A DNA stretch of 37,824 nt from an uncultured Fibrobacterota bacterium (GTDB taxonomy: Bacteria; Fibrobacterota; Fibrobacteria; Fibrobacterales; Fibrobacteraceae), in the NCBI GenBank assembly GCA_903876665.1, contig CAIRAY010000028.1:1-37824 (forward strand). Reading direction: 5' to 3'. The notes beneath the pieces were generated by a model. That model did no database searches. It was not told where the DNA came from and was given only the letters and a program-made list of their open reading frames with translations. Shown in pieces: positions 25,407 through 33,645 of the stretch (position 1 is its first letter; each line of letters starts with the position of its first letter). Made by a program: the position numbers and the translations under genes.

Positions 25407-28400
25407 TGGGCGCCTCCTGCAAGGCAAATTTCTACCGTCACAGGGAAGCACCGCGCAGTGTCTTTGAGAGTAAAGCGCTTAGGAATCACACGATTCATTA
25501 CGCGTTCACGCTCATGGCTGAGCTGTTCTTGCAGATCTTCAAAATGACCCTTGCGGCGTCGGAGTTCTTCTTCCAACTCAAGTTTTCGCTTTTCGAGTTC
25601 GCGTAGGCGTTCGTTTTGCCCGAACATGTCAATGATAACCCATAGCTCTTTGAGTTGCTTTTCTTCTTCTTCGAGTTCACGACGGAGCTTTTCGATACTG
25701 GCTTCGCGCAAGTAGTTGCTAATTTCTGCTTGACGGCTTTTGAAACGATGATCCTCGTCCTGCAATGCTTTTTCACGTTCTTTGTCGAGTGCGGTGCGCA
25801 ATTCATGGGTTAGGCTTTGGGCATGTTTTTGCACAGCCTTACGGACTTCGGTATCGACTTCTGTCCATAAATCGCGAGCCTCTGCCTGACGCCCTGGGCA
25901 CTCGACGCCTCGACTCAGATTCGCAGCAGAGACATGTTCCCATGCGCTCCCTAAGGATCCATTCACAATCGGGAACTGCACCGTACGCACCCAATGATGA
26001 AAACTTTCGCGAAGTTCGTTCACCGCTAGTTCTTCGAGGGTGACTCGTAATACCGCTTGCACTCCCGCAGGGACAACTCCTTGGGTCACCAACCAACGGG
26101 TAGCCACTTGGTCGCTACTTGCCGGAAAGCGTAAACGGGCAAACGTGGTCAAGGCCTTGTGGAACATGGGGTGTGCCAAATGCATGAGAGCCGTGTCGCC
26201 CACAGGTCTAAAGATAGGGCGGCCTCCAAGGATCTGCACAAATACTTGTGGGTCAAAGCTCAACTGCTTTACCGCACCGCGATGCCCCTTGCGCAAAAAG
26301 ACCCGTAAGGTGTCATCGACTAGGCTTTCCCAGTTATTGGGGACAGGCATCACCAATTTAAACTTACCGTCGGCACCAGATGTTTCAAGGCGTGGAATCG
26401 GGTTACGCGAAGCTGGGCCCATGGCAGTTTCGAGAGTGGCACGCAAAGTCTGCGGACTTAAGTCCAATTCATTGCGCAAGGCTTGGATGCGCTCTGATTC
26501 TGCTTGATCCGAAGCTCCATCGGCTTGAGCACTCGCGCGATTATCGACATGCAGATCATCGTGATGGGATTTGCGGGAGAGTGCACCATCGAGACTGCTT
26601 TGCAGGTTGCGGTCATCTTCACCATAAATAAAGCGCTGTTCCAAAGCCAAGTCGAAAACATCTTCTACTGCGCCCAGGTCTTCACGAATGGAATCTACCT
26701 TGCGGACGATGTAACCTAAAAAGCGCAGGTCGGCATCATCGTCACTTTCAAAATGATGTACAATAACATCGCGAGCCTGACCATGACGATCCAAACGACC
26801 GTTTCGTTGCTCGAGGCGCGAGGGATTCCAGGGTACATCATAATGCAACAGCAAGCGCGCACTCGATTGCAAATTCAAGCCTTCCGAAGCCGCGTCGGTC
26901 GCGAGCAAAATACGGACGGGGTCAGAGGGGTTATTGAAAGCATACTTGATTTCTTCGCGCTCGTCACTATCCATTCCGCCAAAGAGAATCCGCACGCTCA
27001 ATGTGTCTTCGCCAAAACGCTTGCGCAAATGCGCCAGCAAATAGTCGAGGGTCGTTTTGTATTCGGTAAAGACAACCAAACGCTCATCACTGCGCCATGT
27101 TTTGCCATCGCGTAGCCAAGTATCGATCAATGTATCCAAAGCTTGGAGGCGAGAATCTTCCTTGGCTTTGGGGATTCCGTTTTGCAAATCTGCAGGGCCA
27201 AGGCCAAGCATGCGCAATGCATCGGCAACAGCAGTCATTTCTGCTTTGAGGTGGGGTGCAAAGGGCTTGAGCCAGGCACCCACCGTGCTTGCAGCCATAT
27301 CATTACGGCTTTCGACTTCACGGTCATCATCCAAATCTTCACGCATGGAACGTTCCGCAGCTCGGACTTCTTCCAAGGCTCCTTCCGTTGCCAGGGCTAA
27401 GCCATCGAGATACCGCTTCCACGAATGCGCAAACGCAGCAGGGCAACTCAAAAGTCGCTTTCCTAAAATTTCAACCGCAAAGGCACCTGCAGTCTGTTCG
27501 CTTTTGCTTGCCTGCGCAATGAGCGCGCGCACCTTGGTACGGAAGGCTTGAAAGGCAATAGATAAATCTTTTTCATGAGAGCCCAAATCTAAGTTCAGGC
27601 TCTTGATGGAACGGTCACTAAAACGTTTAGGGTTACTGCGCTCGTTGATTTCGCGCTTGAGCCGACGCACAACCACTTGTGGCACACGGTCGCGAGCCGC
27701 ACCTTTGAGTTCCGAGGTTTTATGAAAACGCACAGGGTCCAGTTTTTCGAGCAACCCTGTAAAGCAAGCGGTATGGCCATTGTGAGGCGTTGCGGTCAAA
27801 AAGAGTTTGTGTTCAAACAGTGGCGCAATGACCGAAAGCATTTTTGCCAAATCGCTTTCTTCACCAAAGGGCGAGGGAGCCAAATTATGCGCTTCATCTA
27901 CAATCAATAAATCCCATGGCAAATGGGCAGAGGCCTCGGAAGTGCGCGATGCTGCCAAAAACTGTTCCAGCACATCGGGTTGTTTGAGATAGTGATAACT
28001 GGTGACCGCACGCTGAAAGCTACGCCATGGGTTTGCATCGAGTCCAAGTCGCTTTTTCAGATCCAAGCTATTGTCGCGATCGACCACATCAAAATGCACC
28101 GAAAACTTATCGAGCATTTCCTCTTGCCATTGGTTCTTGAGCGAGGCAGGAGCCAGAATCAAAATCTTGCGCAAGCGCCTGCGAATGATCAGCTCCGAAA
28201 GGATCAGACCCGCTTCTACGGTTTTACCCAAACCCACATCGTCGGCGATCATCAAAGCAATGCGAGGCATTTGCATCGCTTTTACGAGCGGTAGCATCTG
28301 GTAATCTTCAACCTGGATCGCCCCATGCAAAGGAGCCGAAAGTGGAAATTTATCTAGAGGCCCATTGGGACCATCAGGGTCCACAAAGGGAGAAATTGCC

Positions 28401-28690
28401 GACCAGCGCGTAGCACGCACCAATGCATCGAATTCGTTCTGTTTCATGGGAGGCTGGTTGCCCACATCGGGCAAAGCCGCAGGGGTAATCAAGCGCGCAC
28501 CTGGCTCGGTCTCCCAGAGAATGCGCTCTTCAGACTCGCCATCGTGATCCACATACTCCACGGTGACCAAGTGCAAACGGCCATCTGCGCCATCAAAGGC
28601 ATCGACTCCGCTCACAATGCCACGCCGGTTGCGTAGGGTGGCAAGCATGCCGACTTGAGGGGTTACAAAATCAGGGGATGGAGCACTCAT
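25403..28690 (-). CDS. SNF2-type helicase (DrmD-like)
   Basis: A 1095-residue ATP-dependent DNA translocase, first gene of the defence operon. Helicase motifs: Walker A DVGLGKT (151-157), IVDEAH (about 262-266), TATPHNG, and the C-terminal half ATDAASEGLNLQ and RLEQRNGRLDRHGQ. An N-terminal small barrel (MLATLRNRRGIVSGVDAF) resembles that of RapA/DISARM DrmD proteins. The last 140 residues are a charged coiled coil (REASIEKLRRELEEEEKQLKEL) that may dimerise or bind the methyltransferase. It is coupled to the nuclease gene by a four-base overlap. DrmD-type helicases occur in DISARM class 1 together with DrmMI, as here. Confidence 0.9.
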   Translation of the reverse strand: MSAPSPDFVTPQVGMLATLRNRRGIVSGVDAFDGADGRLHLVTVEYVDHDGESEERILWETEPGARLITPAALPDVGNQPPMKQNEFDALVRATRWSAISPFVDPDGPNGPLDKFPLSAPLHGAIQVEDYQMLPLVKAMQMPRIALMIADDVGLGKTVEAGLILSELIIRRRLRKILILAPASLKNQWQEEMLDKFSVHFDVVDRDNSLDLKKRLGLDANPWRSFQRAVTSYHYLKQPDVLEQFLAASRTSEASAHLPWDLLIVDEAHNLAPSPFGEESDLAKMLSVIAPLFEHKLFLTATPHNGHTACFTGLLEKLDPVRFHKTSELKGAARDRVPQVVVRRLKREINERSNPKRFSDRSIKSLNLDLGSHEKDLSIAFQAFRTKVRALIAQASKSEQTAGAFAVEILGKRLLSCPAAFAHSWKRYLDGLALATEGALEEVRAAERSMREDLDDDREVESRNDMAASTVGAWLKPFAPHLKAEMTAVADALRMLGLGPADLQNGIPKAKEDSRLQALDTLIDTWLRDGKTWRSDERLVVFTEYKTTLDYLLAHLRKRFGEDTLSVRILFGGMDSDEREEIKYAFNNPSDPVRILLATDAASEGLNLQSSARLLLHYDVPWNPSRLEQRNGRLDRHGQARDVIVHHFESDDDADLRFLGYIVRKVDSIREDLGAVEDVFDLALEQRFIYGEDDRNLQSSLDGALSRKSHHDDLHVDNRASAQADGASDQAESERIQALRNELDLSPQTLRATLETAMGPASRNPIPRLETSGADGKFKLVMPVPNNWESLVDDTLRVFLRKGHRGAVKQLSFDPQVFVQILGGRPIFRPVGDTALMHLAHPMFHKALTTFARLRFPASSDQVATRWLVTQGVVPAGVQAVLRVTLEELAVNELRESFHHWVRTVQFPIVNGSLGSAWEHVSAANLSRGVECPGRQAEARDLWTEVDTEVRKAVQKHAQSLTHELRTALDKEREKALQDEDHRFKSRQAEISNYLREASIEKLRRELEEEEKQLKELWVIIDMFGQNERLRELEKRKLELEEELRRRKGHFEDLQEQLSHERERVMNRVIPKRFTLKDTARCFPVTVEICLAGGAQ

Positions 28691-28812
28691 GGGAACCTAC
28701 GGGTCATGGATGAACAAAGGCAGGTAGAATTTAGGTTTTTACAGGGTGGAATGTTTGAAATATTGAGAATTATGGCGCTTTTGGACATTGCTAAAAGATA
28801 CCACCAAATCAC

Positions 28813-28850
28813 TGACATTTTTTGTCATGGATTACTCCAATTCGTAATCC
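28813..28850. promoter_or_regulatory. Two palindromes in the divergent promoter region
   Basis: TGACA, TTTTT, TGTCA (28813-28827) and GGATTAC, TCCAATTC, GTAATCC (28829-28850) are perfect inverted repeats placed side by side between the divergent helicase and HicA-like genes. On the plus strand TTGTCA (28822-28827) and TAATCC (28845-28850) could be a weak -35/-10 pair with 17-base spacing, so a bound repressor would block it. I see no clear promoter for the minus-strand defence operon in 28691-28812. Confidence 0.45.
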
Positions 28851-28877
28851 AGCTCTCAATTTGTTATTTTGCTCCCC

Positions 28878-29087
28878 GTGAACACCCACCTGCGCCATCT
28901 CATCAAACAGCTGAAGGCCCTAGGCTGGACCTATGAACCGACCCAGACCAACGGGGCTCCCCACTTCATTCATCCAGAATATGGCAAGGTCATCGTCGCA
29001 TCTACCCCCGCCGACTGGGAAGACGAATGCCGATACACGATGCAAAGAATCCACAAAGTCACCCGACGCTACCTAGCTACCAAATAA
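28878..29087 (+). CDS. HicA/YcfA-like small protein (solitary toxin candidate)
   Basis: About 69 residues starting at GTG (MNTHLRHLIKQLKALGW) or three codons earlier at a TTG; neither has a good ribosome site. The pattern, an N-terminal helix ending LKALGW, then NGAPHFIHPEYGKVIVAST and a C-terminal helix RIHKVTRRYL, fits the double-stranded-RNA-binding fold of HicA mRNA interferases, with a histidine in the expected strand (HFIHP). No hicB antitoxin follows; instead the 3' end overlaps the convergent vapC by 11 bases. It is the only protein gene I trust on the plus strand. It could be a decayed or solitary hicA. Confidence 0.6.
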   Translation: MNTHLRHLIKQLKALGWTYEPTQTNGAPHFIHPEYGKVIVASTPADWEDECRYTMQRIHKVTRRYLATK

Positions 29088-29466
29088 TCGGAACCACTCC
29101 GTACTTGGCAAACATGGCGTCGGCAGTAATCAAGGGTAGACCGAAAGTCATGGCAGTAGCCAGAATCCAGCGGTCGCAAGGATCGTTGTGGATCGGAGGC
29201 AATTCCATGGCACGCGCAGCAGAGGCCGTATCCAGAACGATATCCTGAATTCCATATTCCTTAATCACCTTCCCAAACCATTCCCTGGGAGGCAAAGGCA
29301 ACTGAATTCGCTTTTTTGAAACCAGCATGGCAATTTCCCAGGCGCTCACCGAACTGATCAGCAACTCCCCGGGAGCTGCATGTTCAATGGTGTCTTTGGC
29401 CTTGGCTGAAAGTCTTTCTGGTGTGAGCCCAAGGAACAGCAAAATGTGGGTATCTACCAGGATCAT
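29077..29466 (-). CDS. vapC: PIN-domain toxin VapC
   Basis: A 129-residue ribonuclease toxin. The acidic triad and fourth site of PIN domains are visible: Asp5 (ILVDTHILL), Glu44 (SAWEIAML), Asp98 (CDRWILATA) and Asp116 (LITADAMF). ATG 29466 is the natural start because the protein then begins with the PIN strand and the codon overlaps the antitoxin stop by four bases. In this family the toxin cuts tRNA or rRNA when the antitoxin is degraded. The 3' end overlaps the convergent HicA-like gene. Confidence 0.92.
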   Translation of the reverse strand: MILVDTHILLFLGLTPERLSAKAKDTIEHAAPGELLISSVSAWEIAMLVSKKRIQLPLPPREWFGKVIKEYGIQDIVLDTASAARAMELPPIHNDPCDRWILATAMTFGLPLITADAMFAKYGVVPIIW

Positions 29467-29705
29467 TGATATTCCTCCGGCCATTCTTCTATTGGCATCG
29501 CGGGCGAAATTTCATCGCCCAAAATGACTCCTTGAGACAAAATGGGATGGGGATCATAAATGCTTCGCTTGGTCATTCTAATGGGGACCAGCTCAGCAAT
29601 AGGTTTTCCATTCCGGCAAACCGTGACGCGTTCATTTTCGCATTCCACCATTTGCAATAGCTCAGAGAGCCTTGTTTTCGCTTCGTGGGTATTGACGATG
29701 ACCAT
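29463..29705 (-). CDS. Phd/YefM family antitoxin
   Basis: An 80-residue antitoxin with the Phd DNA-binding fold (VIVNTHEAKTRLSELLQMV ... VTVCRNGKPIAELVPI) and a C-terminal toxin-binding tail (MPIEEWPEEYQ). It overlaps vapC by four bases and has a strong GGAGG site six bases before its ATG. It should neutralise VapC and repress its own promoter; a weak inverted repeat (AGGTT ... AACCT, 29737-29761) overlaps the likely promoter upstream. Confidence 0.9.
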   Translation of the reverse strand: MVIVNTHEAKTRLSELLQMVECENERVTVCRNGKPIAELVPIRMTKRSIYDPHPILSQGVILGDEISPAMPIEEWPEEYQ

Positions 29706-29731
29706 ACGGACCTCCGTGAGGGTTCATCATA

Positions 29732-29761
29732 AATATAGGTTAGTTTAGTCTAGTTCAACCT
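29732..29761 (-). promoter_or_regulatory. Probable vapBC promoter/operator
   Basis: On the minus strand TTGAAC (29753-29758) and TATATT (29732-29737) form a -35/-10 pair with a short 15-base spacer. The imperfect inverted repeat AGGTT ... TAGTCTA ... AACCT covers the same bases, as expected for antitoxin autorepression. Confidence 0.35.
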
Positions 29762-29770
29762 AACGACGTT

Positions 29771-29952
29771 TCAAACCCGGAACTGATTCACCACGGCACG
29801 CAAATCGTCGGACATACTGGCCAATTGAGAACTATCCGCACGGATTTCCTTGGCGATGGCAAGGCTCTGCTCCGCTGAAGTCGTAACGGCGCGCACGTCC
29901 TTGGATACGGAGGCCAGACCATGAGCAGAACCCTCCACATCGCTACGACAGG
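29771..29952 (-). pseudogene. Methyl-accepting chemotaxis protein, C-terminal remnant
   Basis: The minus strand encodes about 57 residues ending at a natural stop, with sequence typical of the end of a chemotaxis receptor (DVEGSAHGLASVSKDVRAV, then SQLASMSDDLRAVVNQF). Nothing receptor-like precedes it: the reading loses similarity near 29950, just before the histidine kinase stop at 29982. It looks like the stump of a receptor gene replaced or cut by the arrival of the kinase gene. Confidence 0.7.
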
Positions 29953-29981
29953 GATTGAACAGGTGTCAAATGATCATATCA

Positions 29982-32312
29982 CTATCCATGCACAATCCAC
30001 TTGGAGATTATGGTATACATGGAATCGCGGGTGAGTGGTTTGGCCAAATAATCATCCATTCCGCATTCTAGGCACTTTTCCCGGTCCCCCACCAAGGCAT
30101 TTGCTGTCATCGCAATAATGGGAATATTGGGATCGAGGACATTCCCCTCGCCTCTGCGAATTTTCCGGGTTGCCTCATATCCATCCATTACCGGCATCTG
30201 GCAATCCATGAGAATAAGTGTGTAATGTTTTCGACAAAGCGCATCCAACGCTTCTTGTCCGTTATTCACCAGGTCGGCCTCAAGCCCCAACCTGCGGATG
30301 AGTCCAAGCGCCACCTTCTGGTTCACCACGTTGTCTTCCACCAGAAGGATCATCCGGGGCATTCCATCCAAACTGCGGGGCCTTGTGGAATATGGCTCCT
30401 CGGTCCTCAGGCATTTCTGGATTTCCCAGTGGCGGACGGGAAGAGAAAGCCGATCGCCCGCATGCAAGGTGTCCGCTCCTTCGCGGAAGGAGCCGACCAA
30501 TATTTTTTTTCCGCTCTTTGGCAAAACCTCTTCCGGGATGGAATCCGCAACGAACATGAAGTCAAAAACGTCCGTGCCGGAATTTACGGGGGAACGCACA
30601 ACGCCCTCTACTCCCTCGTACCAAAGGGCCCCACTCAGCACGCTGGCGACAATGGGATCTAGCCCAATCAGGACAGCTCTTCTCAATAATTTGGGACAGA
30701 AGGGAGCGGCTTCAAGGAAATCTAGGGGCAGATCCACCCAGAATCGCGTCCCATTTCCTGGCGTACTATCCAGCCCAATAGACCCCTCCATCAATTCAAC
30801 CAAGCGCCTACTGATCGAGAGCCCAAGCCCCGATCCACCGTATATGCGCGTGGTAGACCCGTCTCCTTGAACAAAAGGCAGGAATATGGATAGTTGTTGT
30901 TCGGGAGGGATTCCTACGCCCGAGTCCACCACATTCAACCGTAAATTTGCGGTTCCATTTTCCTGCGTAAATAAAGAGGCGGTAATCCGCACAAATCCTC
31001 TGGCGGTAAACTTGATGGAGTTCTCAATCAGGTTGCCCAATATTTGTTTGAGCCTCGCCGGATCGCCCCTCAACTGGTGAGGAGTCCCCCGGGAAATGAC
31101 CATGGAAAAGTCAAGCCCCTTCCGGGTACAGGGTAGCAAATACTGTTCAGTCACTTCATCCAAAAGCGTGCGCAAGTCAAATTTTATATGGCTTAGAATA
31201 ATTTTATCGGCTTCAATTTTTGACAAATCCAACACATCGTTGATGATTCCCAGCAAGGATTCCGCACTGTGCTTGGCCATCTCGGCAAAATTTTTCTGCT
31301 CCGGAGCTAAGGGGGTTTCGAGTAGCAACCCGGTCATTCCAATTACCCCGTTCAAGGGTGTTCGGATTTCGTGACTCATGTTCGCAAGAAACCTGGACTT
31401 GGCCCGGTTTGCGCTTTCAGCGGCAACCCTCGCAGCCTTCAATTGGCCCTCGGCAAGCTTTCCTTTGATCAGTGGCGCCAAATGCTTGGAAACCAAACCC
31501 AGCAGGCGTGCGCAACCGTCCGAATAAGGAGTCTCTTTGTTGGCGACGCCGATCACATAGGCCACGGAATCGCCATTTTTGACTGGGGCAAGTGCCATGC
31601 GGCTAATGGAAATTTCGGAAGGCATCACCCTGGTTCGGCAATCATTATCTACCACCAGTCGTCCCTTGGAAAGACAATCGAACCACATGCGACTCGCTTC
31701 GGGAATCTGGTATTCCAGACTTTTATCATCTTCAATATGAAGCGTCACTTTGGATGCATTGGTATTGGGAATTCCGAAAAACCCACGCGGACTGGAAGTC
31801 AAGACCATGGCCAACGAAACCGCGCGTTGTAAAATTTGCGGAAGCAACAATTGTTCTTGTTGATCCACCATTTCACTCAGGAAATCCATCAGACGTTCCA
31901 TTTGCACTTGCTCGGTAACGTCCGTCCATTGGCAGACAACAAAATCTGGAATTCCCTCGGGCTTGCGAATTAGCGTGGCGGACACTTGGATGTAAACTGC
32001 AGAAGCATCCATTCGGCGCATCCGCTTGACTCCCCCGACTTGGTCTCCGCCGGCAGATGTCAGCACCCCGCTAAAAAACTGCTGGCAGGCCTCCAAATCT
32101 TGAGGAAAAGCCAGATCCTTCCATTTCATTTTGATCAAGGCGTCCTTGGAATACCCAATCAGCCTGGCAAAAGGCTCGTTCACTTCCAGAATGCCCCCGT
32201 GAGGCGCAATGACGCAGGCCGCAGAAAGCGGAAGCTTAAATAGAGGCGCAAAAGGTTGCTGACTATTCTTTTGCCCCCGCATCCAATTCAATATTTTTAC
32301 AATAAAACCCAT
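29982..32312 (-). CDS. Hybrid sensor histidine kinase
   Basis: A 776-residue cytoplasmic signalling protein. Domains in order: PAS (about 30-130, [17 protein letters not shown]), a GAF-like domain (about 145-285), a HisKA dimerisation domain with the phosphorylated His314 ([13 protein letters not shown]), an HATPase domain (N box [13 protein letters not shown] boxes VVDSGVGIP and [13 protein letters not shown]), a degenerate receiver-like stretch ([17 protein letters not shown]), and a true receiver ([12 protein letters not shown], phosphoacceptor near Asp702 in [17 protein letters not shown]). No membrane segment is visible, so the signal is probably intracellular. No separate response regulator lies nearby. 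The gene stands alone after the ribosomal operon terminator. Confidence 0.93.
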   Translation of the reverse strand: MGFIVKILNWMRGQKNSQQPFAPLFKLPLSAACVIAPHGGILEVNEPFARLIGYSKDALIKMKWKDLAFPQDLEACQQFFSGVLTSAGGDQVGGVKRMRRMDASAVYIQVSATLIRKPEGIPDFVVCQWTDVTEQVQMERLMDFLSEMVDQQEQLLLPQILQRAVSLAMVLTSSPRGFFGIPNTNASKVTLHIEDDKSLEYQIPEASRMWFDCLSKGRLVVDNDCRTRVMPSEISISRMALAPVKNGDSVAYVIGVANKETPYSDGCARLLGLVSKHLAPLIKGKLAEGQLKAARVAAESANRAKSRFLANMSHEIRTPLNGVIGMTGLLLETPLAPEQKNFAEMAKHSAESLLGIINDVLDLSKIEADKIILSHIKFDLRTLLDEVTEQYLLPCTRKGLDFSMVISRGTPHQLRGDPARLKQILGNLIENSIKFTARGFVRITASLFTQENGTANLRLNVVDSGVGIPPEQQLSIFLPFVQGDGSTTRIYGGSGLGLSISRRLVELMEGSIGLDSTPGNGTRFWVDLPLDFLEAAPFCPKLLRRAVLIGLDPIVASVLSGALWYEGVEGVVRSPVNSGTDVFDFMFVADSIPEEVLPKSGKKILVGSFREGADTLHAGDRLSLPVRHWEIQKCLRTEEPYSTRPRSLDGMPRMILLVEDNVVNQKVALGLIRRLGLEADLVNNGQEALDALCRKHYTLILMDCQMPVMDGYEATRKIRRGEGNVLDPNIPIIAMTANALVGDREKCLECGMDDYLAKPLTRDSMYTIISKWIVHG

Positions 32313-32350
32313 TCCAGGATTTTACCCTTTTCCCGAGTTCTATTCCAGAG

Positions 32351-32392
32351 AAAAGAAGAAAAGACCGGATCTCCAAAAGAGACCCGGCCTTT
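32351..32392 (-). terminator. Rho-independent terminator of the ribosomal operon
   Basis: A 13-pair hairpin (arms 32361-32374 and 32379-32392, loop of four) is followed on the minus strand by a T-rich run TTTTCTTCTTTT (32351-32362). It lies 16 bases after the rplT stop and separates the operon from the kinase gene. Confidence 0.85.
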
Positions 32393-32407
32393 ATATTTTC
32401 AGAAAAT

Positions 32408-32761
32408 TTAGGCTGCTGCCTTGACCTTATTGACCACAGCTTCGAAAGCTGCGGCATCGGTCACGGCAAGATCAGCGAGAACCTTGCGGTTCAAGGTGAT
32501 ATTGGCCTTTTCGAGCAAGTTGATGAAGACCGAATAAGAAATGCCGAATTGACGGACAGCACCGTTCAAGCGTGTGATCCAAAGGCGACGGAAGTCACCC
32601 TTTTTGTCACGACGATGTTCGTATGCGTATACACCAGCATGGGCTACTGCATCGATGGCAAGGCGGATATTGCTCTTGCGACGACCGTAGAAACCCTTGG
32701 CAGCCTTGAGGACTTTTTTGCGGCGTTCGCGGGAAGCGACTCTATTTTTTGCGCGTGGCAT
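32408..32761 (-). CDS. rplT: 50S ribosomal protein L20
   Basis: A 117-residue L20, the usual length for the family, with the conserved start [19 protein letters not shown], the motif [17 protein letters not shown] and [17 protein letters not shown]. It binds 23S rRNA early in large-subunit assembly and in many bacteria represses its own operon. It is last in the infC-rpmI-rplT order and is followed by a terminator. Confidence 0.98.
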   Translation of the reverse strand: MPRAKNRVASRERRKKVLKAAKGFYGRRKSNIRLAIDAVAHAGVYAYEHRRDKKGDFRRLWITRLNGAVRQFGISYSVFINLLEKANITLNRKVLADLAVTDAAAFEAVVNKVKAAA

Positions 32762-32780
32762 GTTGTACTCCTATTCCTGA

Positions 32781-32978
32781 TTAGGCCAAAACAAGCATGC
32801 GCTTGACTCGCCATTCTTCTGTCTTACGGACGACACCAGACTTACGCAGATTGCGCTTGCGCTTGGTGGACATTTTGGTCATGATATGACGCATGCCGGC
32901 ACGCTTGAACTTGATCAGTCCGGAACCGGTCACGCGGAAGCGCTTTTTGGCGCCACTGTGTGTTTTCATCTTCGGCAT
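32781..32978 (-). CDS. rpmI: 50S ribosomal protein L35
   Basis: A 65-residue, very basic protein with the L35 signature [20 protein letters not shown] and a conserved middle [20 protein letters not shown]. It lies between infC and rplT as in most bacteria, 19 bases before rplT. Confidence 0.98.
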   Translation of the reverse strand: MPKMKTHSGAKKRFRVTGSGLIKFKRAGMRHIMTKMSTKRKRNLRKSGVVRKTEEWRVKRMLVLA

Positions 32979-32989
32979 TCTTTACCTCG

Positions 32990-33631
32990 TTAAGCCTGTG
33001 GTACCGAAGCTGGGGGAGCATCTGGGAGAACAGTCGCTGCAGCTTCATTTTCTTTATCAGTTTCACGCTTTTTGGCGGCGATGATCTTCTTGGGATTGAA
33101 GATTGTGGACATGGTGTTTCCCTCTACGCGGGATTCCATTTCCACTTCACCAACATCGGCCAGATCAATTTTGGCTTGATCTAGGCGACGACGCCCATAA
33201 TCGGTATGTGCCATTTCGCGTCCACGAAATTGCATGATCATACGGACTTTCATCCCATCTTCCAAAAACTCCCTAGCCTGCTTGACGCGGTAGTTGTAGT
33301 CGTTGATGGCGGTTTTGGGATGAAGTTTAATTTCTTTCACCTTGACCACGTGCTGCTTTGCTTTGGCAGCCTTGGTTTTTTTGGCTTGTTCAAAACGGAA
33401 CTTGCCATAGTCCATGATGCGACAAACAGGTGGCTTGGCCATGGGCGAGACTTCGACTAGGTCGAGTCCGGCTTCTTTGGCCATCATCTGTGCGCGACGG
33501 GTATCGATGACTCCAACTTGAGAACCGTCCGCGCCAATAACGCGAACCTCGGGAACTCGGATCATCTCGTTAATGCGCGTACCGTCAGAAGGACGATTCG
33601 GCATTGGTCTGCCTCTTGGACTATTTAACAA
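32990..33631 (-). CDS. infC: Translation initiation factor IF-3
   Basis: A 213-residue IF-3 with the N-terminal domain INEMIRVPEVRVIGADGSQ, VSPMAKPPVCRIMDYGKF and the C-terminal motif MIMQFRGREMAHTDYGRRRL; an unusual Ala/Pro-rich tail of about 25 residues follows. The best start is TTG 33631: GGAGG lies seven bases before it and directly after the thrS stop. An in-frame ATG at 33604 (MPNRPSDG) has only a weak site. A rare start codon is meaningful because IF-3 rejects non-AUG starts, and E. coli infC uses AUU for feedback control. The gene is 14 bases from thrS. Confidence 0.95.
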   Translation of the reverse strand: MLNSPRGRPMPNRPSDGTRINEMIRVPEVRVIGADGSQVGVIDTRRAQMMAKEAGLDLVEVSPMAKPPVCRIMDYGKFRFEQAKKTKAAKAKQHVVKVKEIKLHPKTAINDYNYRVKQAREFLEDGMKVRMIMQFRGREMAHTDYGRRRLDQAKIDLADVGEVEMESRVEGNTMSTIFNPKKIIAAKKRETDKENEAAATVLPDAPPASVPQA

Positions 33632-33645
33632 TCTTTTGCCTCCGG

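Noticed and set aside
7334..28690. BREX or Pgl system
   Set aside because: The methyltransferase is PglX-like, but no PglZ phosphatase, BrxC ATPase or Lon-like protease is encoded; the helicase and PLD set fits DISARM better.
29327..29527. Plus-strand frames over vapC and its antitoxin
   Set aside because: They are shadows; the minus-strand products have all PIN and Phd motifs.
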